64,000 nucleotides of DNA from DASSUC01 sp035649895 (lineage in GTDB: Bacteria; Actinomycetota; Actinomycetes; Mycobacteriales; Micromonosporaceae). Below the pieces are notes generated by a model. The model was not told the DNA's origin and searched no databases. It saw only the letters and a program-made list of their open reading frames with translations. Below are positions 35,757 through 43,105 of the stretch, piece after piece (the first letter of the stretch is position 1; the number at the start of each line of letters is the position of its first letter). The position numbers were made by a program, and so were the translations under genes. Location of the stretch: the NCBI GenBank assembly GCA_035649895.1, contig DASRIS010000131.1:8105-72104 (forward strand), given 5' to 3'.

Positions 35757-37481
35757 TTACCCTGCCCGTTCCTGGTACCGGTTGGTGATGGGCAGGCGGC
35801 GGTCGCGCCCGAACGCCTTGATGGAGATCTTCGTGCCCGGCGCGGACTGGCGGCGCTTGTACTCGGCCAGGTCCACCATGCGCAGCACCCGGTCGACCAC
35901 GCCCGGGTCGTGCCCCGCCGCGACCAGGTCGTCACGGCCGGCGTCGCCGTCGACGTACCCGGCGAGGATCTCGTCGAGCACCGGGTAGTCCGGCAGCGAG
36001 TCGGTGTCCAGCTGGTCCGGGCGCAGCTCGGCGCTGGGCGGCTTGGTGATGGAGCTCTGCGGGATCGGCGGGGTCTCGCCGCGCTGCGCGGCGGCGGCGT
36101 TGCGCCACCGTGCCAGCTGCCACACCAGCGTCTTGGGCACGTCCTTGAGCGGGTTGAAGCCGCCGGCCGAGTCGCCGTAGAGCGTGGAGTAGCCCACCGC
36201 CAGCTCGCTCTTGTTGCCGGTGGTGAGCACCAGGTGACCCTCCTGGTTGGACAGTGCCATGAGGACCACACCGCGCACCCGGGCCTGGAGGTTCTCCACG
36301 GCCACGCCGGAGAGCGACATGTTGGCGAGGAACGCGTCGACCATCGGCTGGATCGGCTCGGTCCGGTAGTCCAGGCCGGTCCGCTTGGCCAGGTCCGCGG
36401 CGTCGTGCTGGGAGTGCTCGGACGAGTGCCGGCTGGGCATGGATACGCCCACCACGCTGGCCGGGCCCAGCGCGTCCACCGCCACCGCGGCCACCACGCT
36501 GGAGTCGATGCCGCCGGAGAGACCCAGCACGACCGAGTGGAAGCCGTTCTTGGCGACGTAGTCGCGCAGCCCCAGCACGAGCGCCTGCCACACCTCGGCC
36601 TCGTCGGCCAACCGCTCGGCGAACCCGCCCTGGGCCACCGGCGGGGCCGGTGCCGGCAGGCGGTCGCAGACGTGCACCCGCGCCACCCGCATCGGGCCGA
36701 GGCGTCCCTCGGGGGCGTCCGGCACCGCGGCGGGCAGGTCCAGGTCGTGCACGAGCAGCCGCTCGGCGAACTGCGGGGCTCGGGCCAGCAGCGCTCCGTC
36801 GGCCGCCACGAGCATCGAGTCGCCGTCGAAGACCAGCTCGTCCTGGCCGCCGACCATGTTGACGTAGGCCACCGTCGCGCCGGCCTCGGCCGAGCGCCGG
36901 CGCACCAGCCCCAGCCGCAGGTCGTCCTTTGCCAGCTCGTACGGCGAGCCGTTGATGTTCACCACGAGCCCGACCCGGGCCGCGCGGGCCACCGCGAACG
37001 GGCCGCCCTCCTGCCACAGGTCCTCGCAGATGGTCAGGGCCACGTCCACACCGCCGATGCGGACCACGCTCAGCGTGTCCCCGGGCACGAAGTAGCGGTC
37101 CTCGTCGAAGACGCCGTAGTTGGGCAGGTGGTGCTTGAAGTACGTGGCCACGGGCCGGCCGGCGTGCAGCACGGCCAGCGCGTTGCGGGCACCGGCGGAG
37201 TCGGCGTCGAGGTAGCCGACGACCGTGGGCAGCTCGCCGAGGCCGTCGCCGGCCAGGTCCTCGGCCAGCTGGGCGAGGGCGGCGCGGGACGCGGCCACGA
37301 ACGACTCCCGGAAGACCAGGTCCTCCACCGGGTAGCCGGTCAGCACCATCTCCGGGAAGGCGACCAGCTGGGCGCCGGCCGCGGCCGCACGGCGGGTCCA
37401 CTGCCGGACCAGGCGGGCGTTGCCGTCGATGTCACCGACGGTCGGGTCCACCTGGGCGAGCGCGAGGCGCAGGGTGGGCAT
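35757..37481 (-). CDS. nadE: Glutamine-dependent NAD+ synthetase
   Basis: A 574-residue two-domain enzyme. The N-terminal nitrilase-type glutaminase has the triad Glu44 (FPEMVLTGYP), Lys116 (YFKHHLPNYG) and Cys152 (TICEDLW). The C-terminal synthetase has the ATP pyrophosphatase P-loop SGGIDSS at 322-328. Ammonia released from glutamine is channelled to deamido-NAD to make NAD+. ATG 37481 has GGAGGA upstream and is followed by PTLRLALAQVDPTVGD, the normal family start. Length is slightly below the 640-680 residues of mycobacterial NadE. Glutamine use links it loosely to the synthetase genes nearby. Confidence 0.95.
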   Translation of the reverse strand: MPTLRLALAQVDPTVGDIDGNARLVRQWTRRAAAAGAQLVAFPEMVLTGYPVEDLVFRESFVAASRAALAQLAEDLAGDGLGELPTVVGYLDADSAGARNALAVLHAGRPVATYFKHHLPNYGVFDEDRYFVPGDTLSVVRIGGVDVALTICEDLWQEGGPFAVARAARVGLVVNINGSPYELAKDDLRLGLVRRRSAEAGATVAYVNMVGGQDELVFDGDSMLVAADGALLARAPQFAERLLVHDLDLPAAVPDAPEGRLGPMRVARVHVCDRLPAPAPPVAQGGFAERLADEAEVWQALVLGLRDYVAKNGFHSVVLGLSGGIDSSVVAAVAVDALGPASVVGVSMPSRHSSEHSQHDAADLAKRTGLDYRTEPIQPMVDAFLANMSLSGVAVENLQARVRGVVLMALSNQEGHLVLTTGNKSELAVGYSTLYGDSAGGFNPLKDVPKTLVWQLARWRNAAAAQRGETPPIPQSSITKPPSAELRPDQLDTDSLPDYPVLDEILAGYVDGDAGRDDLVAAGHDPGVVDRVLRMVDLAEYKRRQSAPGTKISIKAFGRDRRLPITNRYQERAG

Positions 37482-37678
37482 ACCCCCATCTTCCTCCTCC
37501 CGGGGTGCCAGCTGTCTCCCGCCGCCACGCTGCGGCTCGTGCCCGTGCTCCGCATGGTCTCGCCAAACCAGCGCCTGCTGGATCACGACCGGGCGCCAAG
37601 GCCGCAGGCACCCTGTCGGGTGGGACGCCGGGCCGGTCAGGCAGGGCTCGACTCATGGACGGGACGCTGTTGGCGTTC

Positions 37679-37705
37679 GTTATACTCGGTTATACTGCTG
37701 AGTAT
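37679..37705 (+). promoter_or_regulatory. Promoter/operator of the toxin-antitoxin operon
   Basis: GTTATACT occurs twice, at 37679-37686 and 37689-37696, exactly 10 bp apart, and ATACTC (37682-37687) is mirrored by GAGTAT (37700-37705) which overlaps the ATG at 37704. TATACT resembles a -10 element. Helically phased direct repeats over the promoter are what ribbon-helix-helix antitoxins bind. The second TATACT would give a leaderless message. Confidence 0.65.
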
Positions 37706-37949
37706 GAAGACTGCGATCTCTATCCCGGACGATACCTTCGACCGGGCTGAACGAAGCGCGGCCGCGCTCGGGATGAGCCGCTCGGAGTTCTTCACCCGCG
37801 CGGCGCAGCACTACCTGGAGGAGCTGGAGGCCCACTCACTCACGGCGCGCATCGACGCTGCCGTTGCGCTCGCCGATGCTGACGAGTCCTCACGCGCTGC
37901 GGTCATCGCCGGTCATCGCCGGCTGGCCGCGGACGAGGATGAGTGGTGA
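37704..37949 (+). CDS. Ribbon-helix-helix antitoxin
   Basis: An 81-residue protein with an N-terminal RHH fold: MKTAISIPDDTFDRAERSA (DNA-binding strand and helix A) and LGMSRSEFFTRAAQHYLEEL (helix B). The C-terminal 35 residues (RIDAAVALADADE to the end) form the part expected to bind and inhibit the toxin. The start ATG 37704 lies inside the promoter repeats. The stop at 37947-37949 overlaps the toxin start, giving antitoxin-first coupled translation. Autoregulation with the toxin is expected for this family. Confidence 0.9.
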   Translation: MKTAISIPDDTFDRAERSAAALGMSRSEFFTRAAQHYLEELEAHSLTARIDAAVALADADESSRAAVIAGHRRLAADEDEW

Positions 37950-38287
37950 TCCAGCGGGGTGACATCCACTGGGCTGACCTGGGTGACGCGGGCGGTAGCC
38001 GGCCTGGGAAGCGCCGCCCGGTGCTTGTCGTCCAGGCCGCGCCATACAACGCCAGTAAGCTGGCCACCGTCATCGCCGTTGTCATCACGTCGAACACAGG
38101 TCTTGCGGCGATGCCTGGCAATGTCTTCCTTCCCGCGGTAGCCACCGGCCTGCCGCGCGACTCCGTGGTCAACGTGACCGCAGTCGTCACCCTCGACAAG
38201 GACGAGCTCGACTGGCCGGTCGCCAGCGTCCCAGAGGGGCTTATGGCCGAGGTTGACCAAGGGCTACGAAGAGTTCTCGGGCTGTAG
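37943..38287 (+). CDS. mazF: MazF/PemK-type mRNA interferase toxin
   Basis: A 114-residue toxin with the MazF opening IQRGDIHWADLGDAGGSRPG and KRRPVLVVQ, where Arg of the SRPGKRRP loop is a catalytic-site residue, and the later VVNVTAVVTLDKDEL that gives the Thr/Ser-lined RNA-binding face. MazF enzymes cut single-stranded RNA at short motifs; the specificity here is unknown. The start is GTG 37943 or GTG 37946, both overlapping the antitoxin end. The 3' end is followed by 177 bp containing the glnA2 promoter region. Confidence 0.92.
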   Translation: MVIQRGDIHWADLGDAGGSRPGKRRPVLVVQAAPYNASKLATVIAVVITSNTGLAAMPGNVFLPAVATGLPRDSVVNVTAVVTLDKDELDWPVASVPEGLMAEVDQGLRRVLGL

Positions 38288-38398
38288 GGCCGCCGGGTTT
38301 GCGTCGATCTCGTCGGTTGGCGCCGCCACCAGCGACGAGCGCCGCCGCAGTGTCCAGCGCAGCCCGGTGCCGATGACGCCGGCTGCTGGCGTGCCCCC

Positions 38399-38414
38399 GT
38401 AACGCGGCCGTAAT
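38399..38414 (+). promoter_or_regulatory. GlnR-like box upstream of glnA2
   Basis: GTAAC, six bases, GTAAT lies 51 nt before the glnA2 start. The published actinomycete GlnR consensus is gTnAc-n6-GaAAc; the first half is a full match and the second is partial. Confidence 0.5.
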
Positions 38415-38464
38415 GGACAGGGCGCAGGATGGGGCGTTGGTTCCGTTCTGTGGTGAGGTGCGCC

Positions 38465-39817
38465 GTGGACCGTCAGCAGGAGTTCGTGCTCCGTACGCTG
38501 GAGGAGCGTGACATCCGGTTTGTCCGGCTATGGTTCACCGACGTGCTGGGCACCCTCAAGAGCGTCTCGGTCGCCCCGGCCGAGCTCGAGGCGGCGTTCG
38601 AGGAGGGCATCGGCTTCGACGGGTCGGCGATCGAGGGCTTCGCCCGGGTCTACGAGTCGGACATGGTGGCGATGCCGGACCCGACGACCTTCCAGGTGTT
38701 CCCGTTCGAGGGCGGCGGCTCCGGCGAGAGCGCCCGGATGTTCTGCGACATCCTCCTGCCCGACGGCTCGCCGTCCTGGGCCGACCCCAGGCACGTGCTG
38801 CGGCGCGGCCTGTCCCGGGCGGCCGGGCGCGGCTTCACCTTCTACACCCACCCGGAGATCGAGTTCTTCCTGCTGGAGGGCCTTCCGGCCGACGACGGGG
38901 TGCCGGTCCCGGTGGACGCCGGCGGCTACTTCGACCACACCACGCACGCGGTTGCGCGCGACTTCCGGCGGCAGGCGGTGCTCGCCCTGGAGCGCATCGG
39001 CATCTCGGTCGAGTTCAGCCACCACGAGGTGGCCCCGGGGCAGCAGGAGATCGACCTGCGCTACGCCGACGCGCTGGCGACCGCGGACAACATCATGACG
39101 TTCCGGCACGTGGTGAAGGAGGTCGCGCTCTCCCAAGGGGTGTACGCCACGTTCATGCCCAAGCCCTTCACCGACCAGCCGGGCAGCGGCATGCACACCC
39201 ACCTGTCGCTGTTCGAGGGGGAGCGCAACGCGTTCCACGACCCGGCCGACCCGATGAAGCTGTCCAAGGTGGCCCGGGCGTTCATCGCCGGCGTGCTCAC
39301 CCACGCACGCGAGTTCACCGCGGTGACCAACCAGTGGGTCAACTCGTACAAGCGGCTGTTCCCGCAGGCGCTGCCGGACCGGATCACCGAGGCGCCGGCG
39401 TACGTCTGCTGGGGGCACCTCAACCGCTCCGCGCTGGTGCGCGTCCCCGCCTACGGCAAGCCCAACTCCGCCCGGGTCGAGGTGCGCTCGCTGGACTCGG
39501 CGTGCAACCCGTACCTGGCCTTCGCGGTCCTCCTCGGCGCCGGTCTCAAGGGCATCGAGCAGGGGTACGAGCTACCGCCCGGCGCCGAGGACGACGTGTG
39601 GTCACTCTCCGACGCCGAGCGGCGCGCGGCCGGGTACGAGGCGCTGCCGGAGAACCTGGCCGAGGCGATCGAGGTGATGAGCCGCTCCGAGCTCGTCCCC
39701 GAGGTGCTCGGCGAGCACGTGTTCGACTTCTTCCTCAAGAACAAGCGGGCTGAGTGGGCGGAGTACCGCCGCGAGGTGACCCCGTACGAGCGACGGCGCT
39801 ACCTCGAGGCGCTGTGA
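38465..39817 (+). CDS. glnA2: Glutamine synthetase-family enzyme GlnA2
   Basis: A 450-residue type I glutamine synthetase-like protein. The opening QQEFVLRTLEERDIRFVRLW matches the GlnA2 (Rv2222c) group. Conserved blocks: GIGFDGSAIEGFARVYESDM, the metal site FYTHPEIEFFLL, SHHEVAPGQQEID, PKPFTDQPGSGMHTHLSLF, and the C-terminal NKRAEWAEYRREVTPYE. The adenylylation Tyr of GlnA (NLYDL) is absent (the region reads EDDVWSLSDAE), so GlnE should not regulate it. GTG 38465 has GAGGTG upstream and gives the family's normal N-terminus. Whether it makes glutamine or a gamma-glutamyl conjugate cannot be told from sequence. Confidence 0.93.
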   Translation: MDRQQEFVLRTLEERDIRFVRLWFTDVLGTLKSVSVAPAELEAAFEEGIGFDGSAIEGFARVYESDMVAMPDPTTFQVFPFEGGGSGESARMFCDILLPDGSPSWADPRHVLRRGLSRAAGRGFTFYTHPEIEFFLLEGLPADDGVPVPVDAGGYFDHTTHAVARDFRRQAVLALERIGISVEFSHHEVAPGQQEIDLRYADALATADNIMTFRHVVKEVALSQGVYATFMPKPFTDQPGSGMHTHLSLFEGERNAFHDPADPMKLSKVARAFIAGVLTHAREFTAVTNQWVNSYKRLFPQALPDRITEAPAYVCWGHLNRSALVRVPAYGKPNSARVEVRSLDSACNPYLAFAVLLGAGLKGIEQGYELPPGAEDDVWSLSDAERRAAGYEALPENLAEAIEVMSRSELVPEVLGEHVFDFFLKNKRAEWAEYRREVTPYERRRYLEAL

Positions 39818-39930
39818 CCCGTCGCGTGCGCGACACTCTGGCCCCATCGAGGGGAAGAAGTTCCACGTCGCCGTTTGCGGTCCCCGCCGGCCGGGCACAT
39901 GAGAGCGGATGGCATCCCCGGGAGGTAGCC

Positions 39931-40335
39931 ATGTTTGGTACACAGTGGACCAAGAAGAAGGATGCCGAGCGGATCACGTCCGACGCGTGGGACGCCCTCG
40001 TGTCGTCGGTCGAGACCGCCGGTGACAAGGCCCGATGGATGGGTCGGCGTACCCAGCACCTGGCCGACGAGGCATCCGGCCGGGTCGGCTCCGTGGCTGA
40101 CGAGGCGGGGCGCCGGGCGCAGGCCGCGATGGCGGCGCTCGCCGGGCACCGTCCGGGCAAGTCATGGGGCTGGATCCTCGGCGCCGCCGCCGCCGGCCTG
40201 GCGGCGGGCTGGGCCCTGACCGTAGGGGCCCGCCGGGCGCTCACCGGCAGCCAGTTCGAGGACGACCTGGACCTGCCGGAGTACCAGCCCGACGCCGGCG
40301 CGGCCACGCGCTCCGCAGCGGTGCGGGGCATCTGA
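39931..40335 (+). CDS. Small protein with one transmembrane helix
   Basis: A 134-residue protein starting at ATG 39931 (GGAGGTAGCC upstream). It has a helical Ala/Arg/Glu-rich first half (about 10-75, possible coiled coil), a single hydrophobic segment SWGWILGAAAAGLAAGWALTV (about 82-100, seen here in two overlapping parts) and a short acidic C-terminus (FEDDLDLPEYQ). The arrangement resembles actinobacterial YtxH-like or DUF3618-like envelope proteins, but I cannot name the family. It is followed by the strongest terminator in the window. Confidence 0.75.
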   Translation: MFGTQWTKKKDAERITSDAWDALVSSVETAGDKARWMGRRTQHLADEASGRVGSVADEAGRRAQAAMAALAGHRPGKSWGWILGAAAAGLAAGWALTVGARRALTGSQFEDDLDLPEYQPDAGAATRSAAVRGI

Positions 40336-40353
40336 CCGAGCCAGCGGCACGCA

Positions 40354-40396
40354 CATGGGGAGGGGGCCGGCGCGAAGCGCCGGCCCCCTCCCCATG
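40354..40396. terminator. Strong bidirectional terminator hairpin
   Basis: Perfect 20-bp arms (40354-40373 and 40377-40396), GC-rich, with a 3-nt GAA loop, between genes converging at 40335 and 40402. It nearly touches the minus-strand stop codon. Confidence 0.9.
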
Positions 40397-40401
40397 ACCG
40401 G

Positions 40402-41091
40402 TCAGAACCGGTCCAGCCAGGGCAGCCGGTCAACGAGCCAGTCGTTGAAGCGGGCCACGTAGTTCGTGTCCGTGTTCAGCCACGACAGCATGTCGTTGAT
40501 GGCGAGCAGGCCCACGATCACCGCGCCGAGCGAGAGGAGCATGCCGAGCGTGGCGTCGAGCCGGCCAGCCACGTGCGGCCGCCCGGTTGCGGACAGGCCG
40601 CCCACCCCGAAGATCAGCCCGAGCACCCCGGCGGCCACGCCGAGAGCGGTGAGCTGGCCGGTGAGCACGAGCAGTGCCCCGGCGAGCCCGAAGATCAGGC
40701 TCAGGGTGGCCAGGCCGCTCGCCCGCGGGCGGGCAACCTGCGCGGGTGGCACGGCCACCACGTCGGTGTCCCGGTCGACGATCTCGCTAACCGGCGCAAC
40801 CGACGCGTGGTCACGCTCCATAACTTCATGATCATCATCGATGTCCCGGCCCCGGTCGGTGTCCGCGTAACGGGCCCGGTCCGAGTCCGGGTAACCGTCT
40901 CTGTCCCGATCGGTGATATCGCGGTCGACGTCGCGGTCGACGTCGTCGCCTGGGTAGCTACGGTGCCGGCCGTCGAAGACCGGACGGTCCTCGTCGGTCG
41001 TGCGCTCATCGCGCTCGTCGACCAGGCCGTCGCGGTCGTTGTCGCGACCGTCCGGCTCCGTGCGACGGTGCGCGCTGGGAATCCTGACCAC
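40402..41091 (-). CDS. Membrane protein with Asp/Arg-rich repetitive N-terminus
   Basis: A 229-residue protein. The first 95 residues are Asp/Arg-rich with imperfect repeats of the type DRDGYPDSDRARYADTDR, reminiscent of thrombospondin type 3 calcium-binding repeats. The rest has three hydrophobic helices (LATLSLIFGLAGALLVLTG, LGVAAGVLGLIFGVGGLSA, LGMLLSLGAVIVGLLAI) in a DUF4190-like layout, and ends with an amphipathic WLVDRLPWLDRF. GTG 41091 has AGGAGG upstream. Calcium binding is inference. Upstream lies the tandem repeat at 41146-41205. Confidence 0.8.
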   Translation of the reverse strand: MVRIPSAHRRTEPDGRDNDRDGLVDERDERTTDEDRPVFDGRHRSYPGDDVDRDVDRDITDRDRDGYPDSDRARYADTDRGRDIDDDHEVMERDHASVAPVSEIVDRDTDVVAVPPAQVARPRASGLATLSLIFGLAGALLVLTGQLTALGVAAGVLGLIFGVGGLSATGRPHVAGRLDATLGMLLSLGAVIVGLLAINDMLSWLNTDTNYVARFNDWLVDRLPWLDRF

Positions 41092-41145
41092 AACACACCT
41101 CCTGAAGGGAACCCGTTACAGCGGGTACCCGGCATGCTGGTCTTT

Positions 41146-41205
41146 CACACCCTCGCGGTCACACACCCTCGCGGTCACACACCCTCGCGGTCACACACCC
41201 TCGCG
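41146..41205. repeat. 16-bp tandem repeat, 3.75 copies
   Basis: Three exact copies of CACACCCTCGCGGTCA (41146-41161, 41162-41177, 41178-41193) and 12 bases of a fourth (41194-41205). They lie between the start of the membrane-protein gene at 41091 and the end of the LD-carboxypeptidase gene at 41268, so within its promoter region. Confidence 0.9.
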
Positions 41206-41267
41206 CGCCGCGGCCGGTAGCGCTCGCCCACGGCGCGGTCTGTGGCCGGCGCCACGGCTGGTCGCGC

Positions 41268-42215
41268 TCACCCGCCGCGCGGCGATGTGGCCGGCACTAC
41301 GGCCGGTGCCGCCGTGAGCGTGCCGGCGGCCGCGTCCAGCCGGGCCGGGACGCCGAGCGGCACGCTCAGCTGGCCCGGCCCGTGACCCACGCGGAGCCCG
41401 CCGAGCACCGGCACGCCCAGGTCGCCGAGGCGGTCGGCGAGCACGTCGGTCACGCGCACCGGCCAGCCGTCAGCGCAGTTGGTGAACTGTCCCAGCGCGA
41501 CGCCGGCCAGGCCGCGCAGCACGCCGGTCCGGCGCAGCTGGGTCAGCATCCGGTCGACCTTGTACGGCGGCTCGTCGATGTCCTCCAGCAGCAGGATGGC
41601 ACCGGACAGGTCCGGCATGTCCTGGGTGCCTATCGAGGCGGCGACGAGGCAGAGGTTCCCGCCGAGCAGGATGCCGGACGCCGTACCGGGCACGGCCACC
41701 ACCGCGGTCTCCTCGGCCGGGTCCCGGGCGAGCACCACCGGCTCGCCGCTCATGACCGCCGCGCGCAGCGACTCCACCGACGGCGGCCCGGTCCGCCGGT
41801 CCAGCCAGGCCGCTCCCGGGCCGTGCACGGTGGCCAGCCGCGCCCCGCGCCAGAGCGCGAGCTGGAGCGCGGTGATGTCGGAGAAGCCCACCACCACCTT
41901 GGGGTCCGCCCGCACCGCGGCCATGTCCAGGCGATCGACGATGCGCTGAGCGCCGTAGCCGCCGCGGGTGCAGACCACCCCGCGCACGGCCGGGTCCGCC
42001 AGGGCCGCGTTCAGGTCGGCCAGGCGCTGCGCGTCGCTGCCCGCGTAGAAGCCGGAGCGGGCGTACGCGTGCGGCGCGACCGCCACCCGAAGCCCCCAGC
42101 TCTCCAGCAGCGCCACGCCGCGGGCGACCCGGTCCGGGCTGGTCGGGCCGGCCGGCGACACCAGCGTGACGAGGTCGCCGGCCTGCAGCGCGGGTGGGCG
42201 TAGGGGGACGGGCAT
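41268..42215 (-). CDS. LD-carboxypeptidase (peptidase family S66)
   Basis: A 315-residue S66 peptidase. Catalytic triad regions: Ser in VVGFSDITAL (about residue 112), Glu in ILLLEDIDEPPYKVDRML and His in RVGHGPGQLSVPLG. GVVCTRGGYGAQRI is the family's substrate loop. S66 enzymes cut the L,D-bond releasing the terminal D-Ala from murein tetrapeptides, or cleave MccF-type acyl-adenylates. No signal peptide is present, so it is cytoplasmic, as expected for peptidoglycan recycling. MccF-type self-immunity is a weaker alternative. Confidence 0.92.
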   Translation of the reverse strand: MPVPLRPPALQAGDLVTLVSPAGPTSPDRVARGVALLESWGLRVAVAPHAYARSGFYAGSDAQRLADLNAALADPAVRGVVCTRGGYGAQRIVDRLDMAAVRADPKVVVGFSDITALQLALWRGARLATVHGPGAAWLDRRTGPPSVESLRAAVMSGEPVVLARDPAEETAVVAVPGTASGILLGGNLCLVAASIGTQDMPDLSGAILLLEDIDEPPYKVDRMLTQLRRTGVLRGLAGVALGQFTNCADGWPVRVTDVLADRLGDLGVPVLGGLRVGHGPGQLSVPLGVPARLDAAAGTLTAAPAVVPATSPRGG

Positions 42216-42327
42216 CGCCGCCGAGTCTATGGGGGCCGCTACGTCTCGCGACGTCGACGGGGCGCGACGGTCTCCTTGGGCGCGACGTCTGTAGGGGCGC
42301 GACCGGGACGGTCGCTAGCCTCGACGG

Positions 42328-43104
42328 GTGAGCACATACCGCGCCCTGGTGGTCGAGAACGACCCGACCGACGACGCCCGCCGGCTCGGGCAGTGGCTGA
42401 CCGAAGCCGGGCTGGACCTCGCCGTCGTCAGGGCACACGCGGGCGAGGCGCTGCCCGACACCCCGCAGGAGTACGCCGCACTGGTGGTGCTCGGCGGGGC
42501 GCAGCAGGCGTACTCCGGGCTGGACGGGGCTCCCGGCGCGCCGTGGCTGCCGGCGGTGGAGGCGCTGCTGCGCAAGGCGGTGCGGCACCGGGTCCCGACG
42601 CTCGGGATCTGCCTCGGCGGGCAGCTGCTCGCCACCGCGCACAACGGCGCCGTGCAGCGCAGCGCCGCCGGCCCGGAGATCGGGCCGGCGCTCGTCGCCC
42701 GCCGGGATGTGGCAGACCACGACCCGCTGTTCGCCCGGGTGCCGTTCACCCCGGACGTGCTTCAATGGCACCACGACGAGATCACCGAGCTGCCCCTGGG
42801 AGCAGTCCTGCTCGCCGCGTCCACGCGCTACCCGCACCAGGCGTTCCGGCTCGGGGAACGGGCCTGGGGTATGCAGTTCCACATCGAGTGTGACCTGGCC
42901 ATGGTCGAGGAGTGGGTCGCTGCCGACCCGGGCCTGCTGGCCGAGCTGGGGCTGGACCCGCAGGCCCTGCTCGCCGCGACTGCGGCCGTGCTGCCGGACA
43001 TCGAGGAGGTGTGGCAGCCGTTCGCGGCGCGGTTCGCCGCGCTGGCCCGTGGTGAGCTCGCGGAGCCGGGCCCCCGCCCGTCACTGCCGCTGCTACGGCC
43101 GTGA
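42328..43104 (+). CDS. Class I glutamine amidotransferase-like protein
   Basis: A 258-residue GATase1 protein with nucleophile Cys in TLGICLGGQLLA, and the His-Glu pair in WGMQFHIECDLAM. YAALVVLGGAQQAY is the family's first block. GTG 42328 is the start. It is not fused to a synthetase domain and resembles free-standing GMP synthase-like amidotransferases such as those acting on gamma-glutamyl compounds. The glnE ATG lies 1 nt after its stop, so both are translated from one message, which suggests a link to glutamine metabolism. Confidence 0.88.
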   Translation: MSTYRALVVENDPTDDARRLGQWLTEAGLDLAVVRAHAGEALPDTPQEYAALVVLGGAQQAYSGLDGAPGAPWLPAVEALLRKAVRHRVPTLGICLGGQLLATAHNGAVQRSAAGPEIGPALVARRDVADHDPLFARVPFTPDVLQWHHDEITELPLGAVLLAASTRYPHQAFRLGERAWGMQFHIECDLAMVEEWVAADPGLLAELGLDPQALLAATAAVLPDIEEVWQPFAARFAALARGELAEPGPRPSLPLLRP

Positions 43105-43105
43105 C

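Noticed and set aside
41146..41205. CRISPR-like array
   Set aside because: The 16-bp units are directly adjacent with no spacers.
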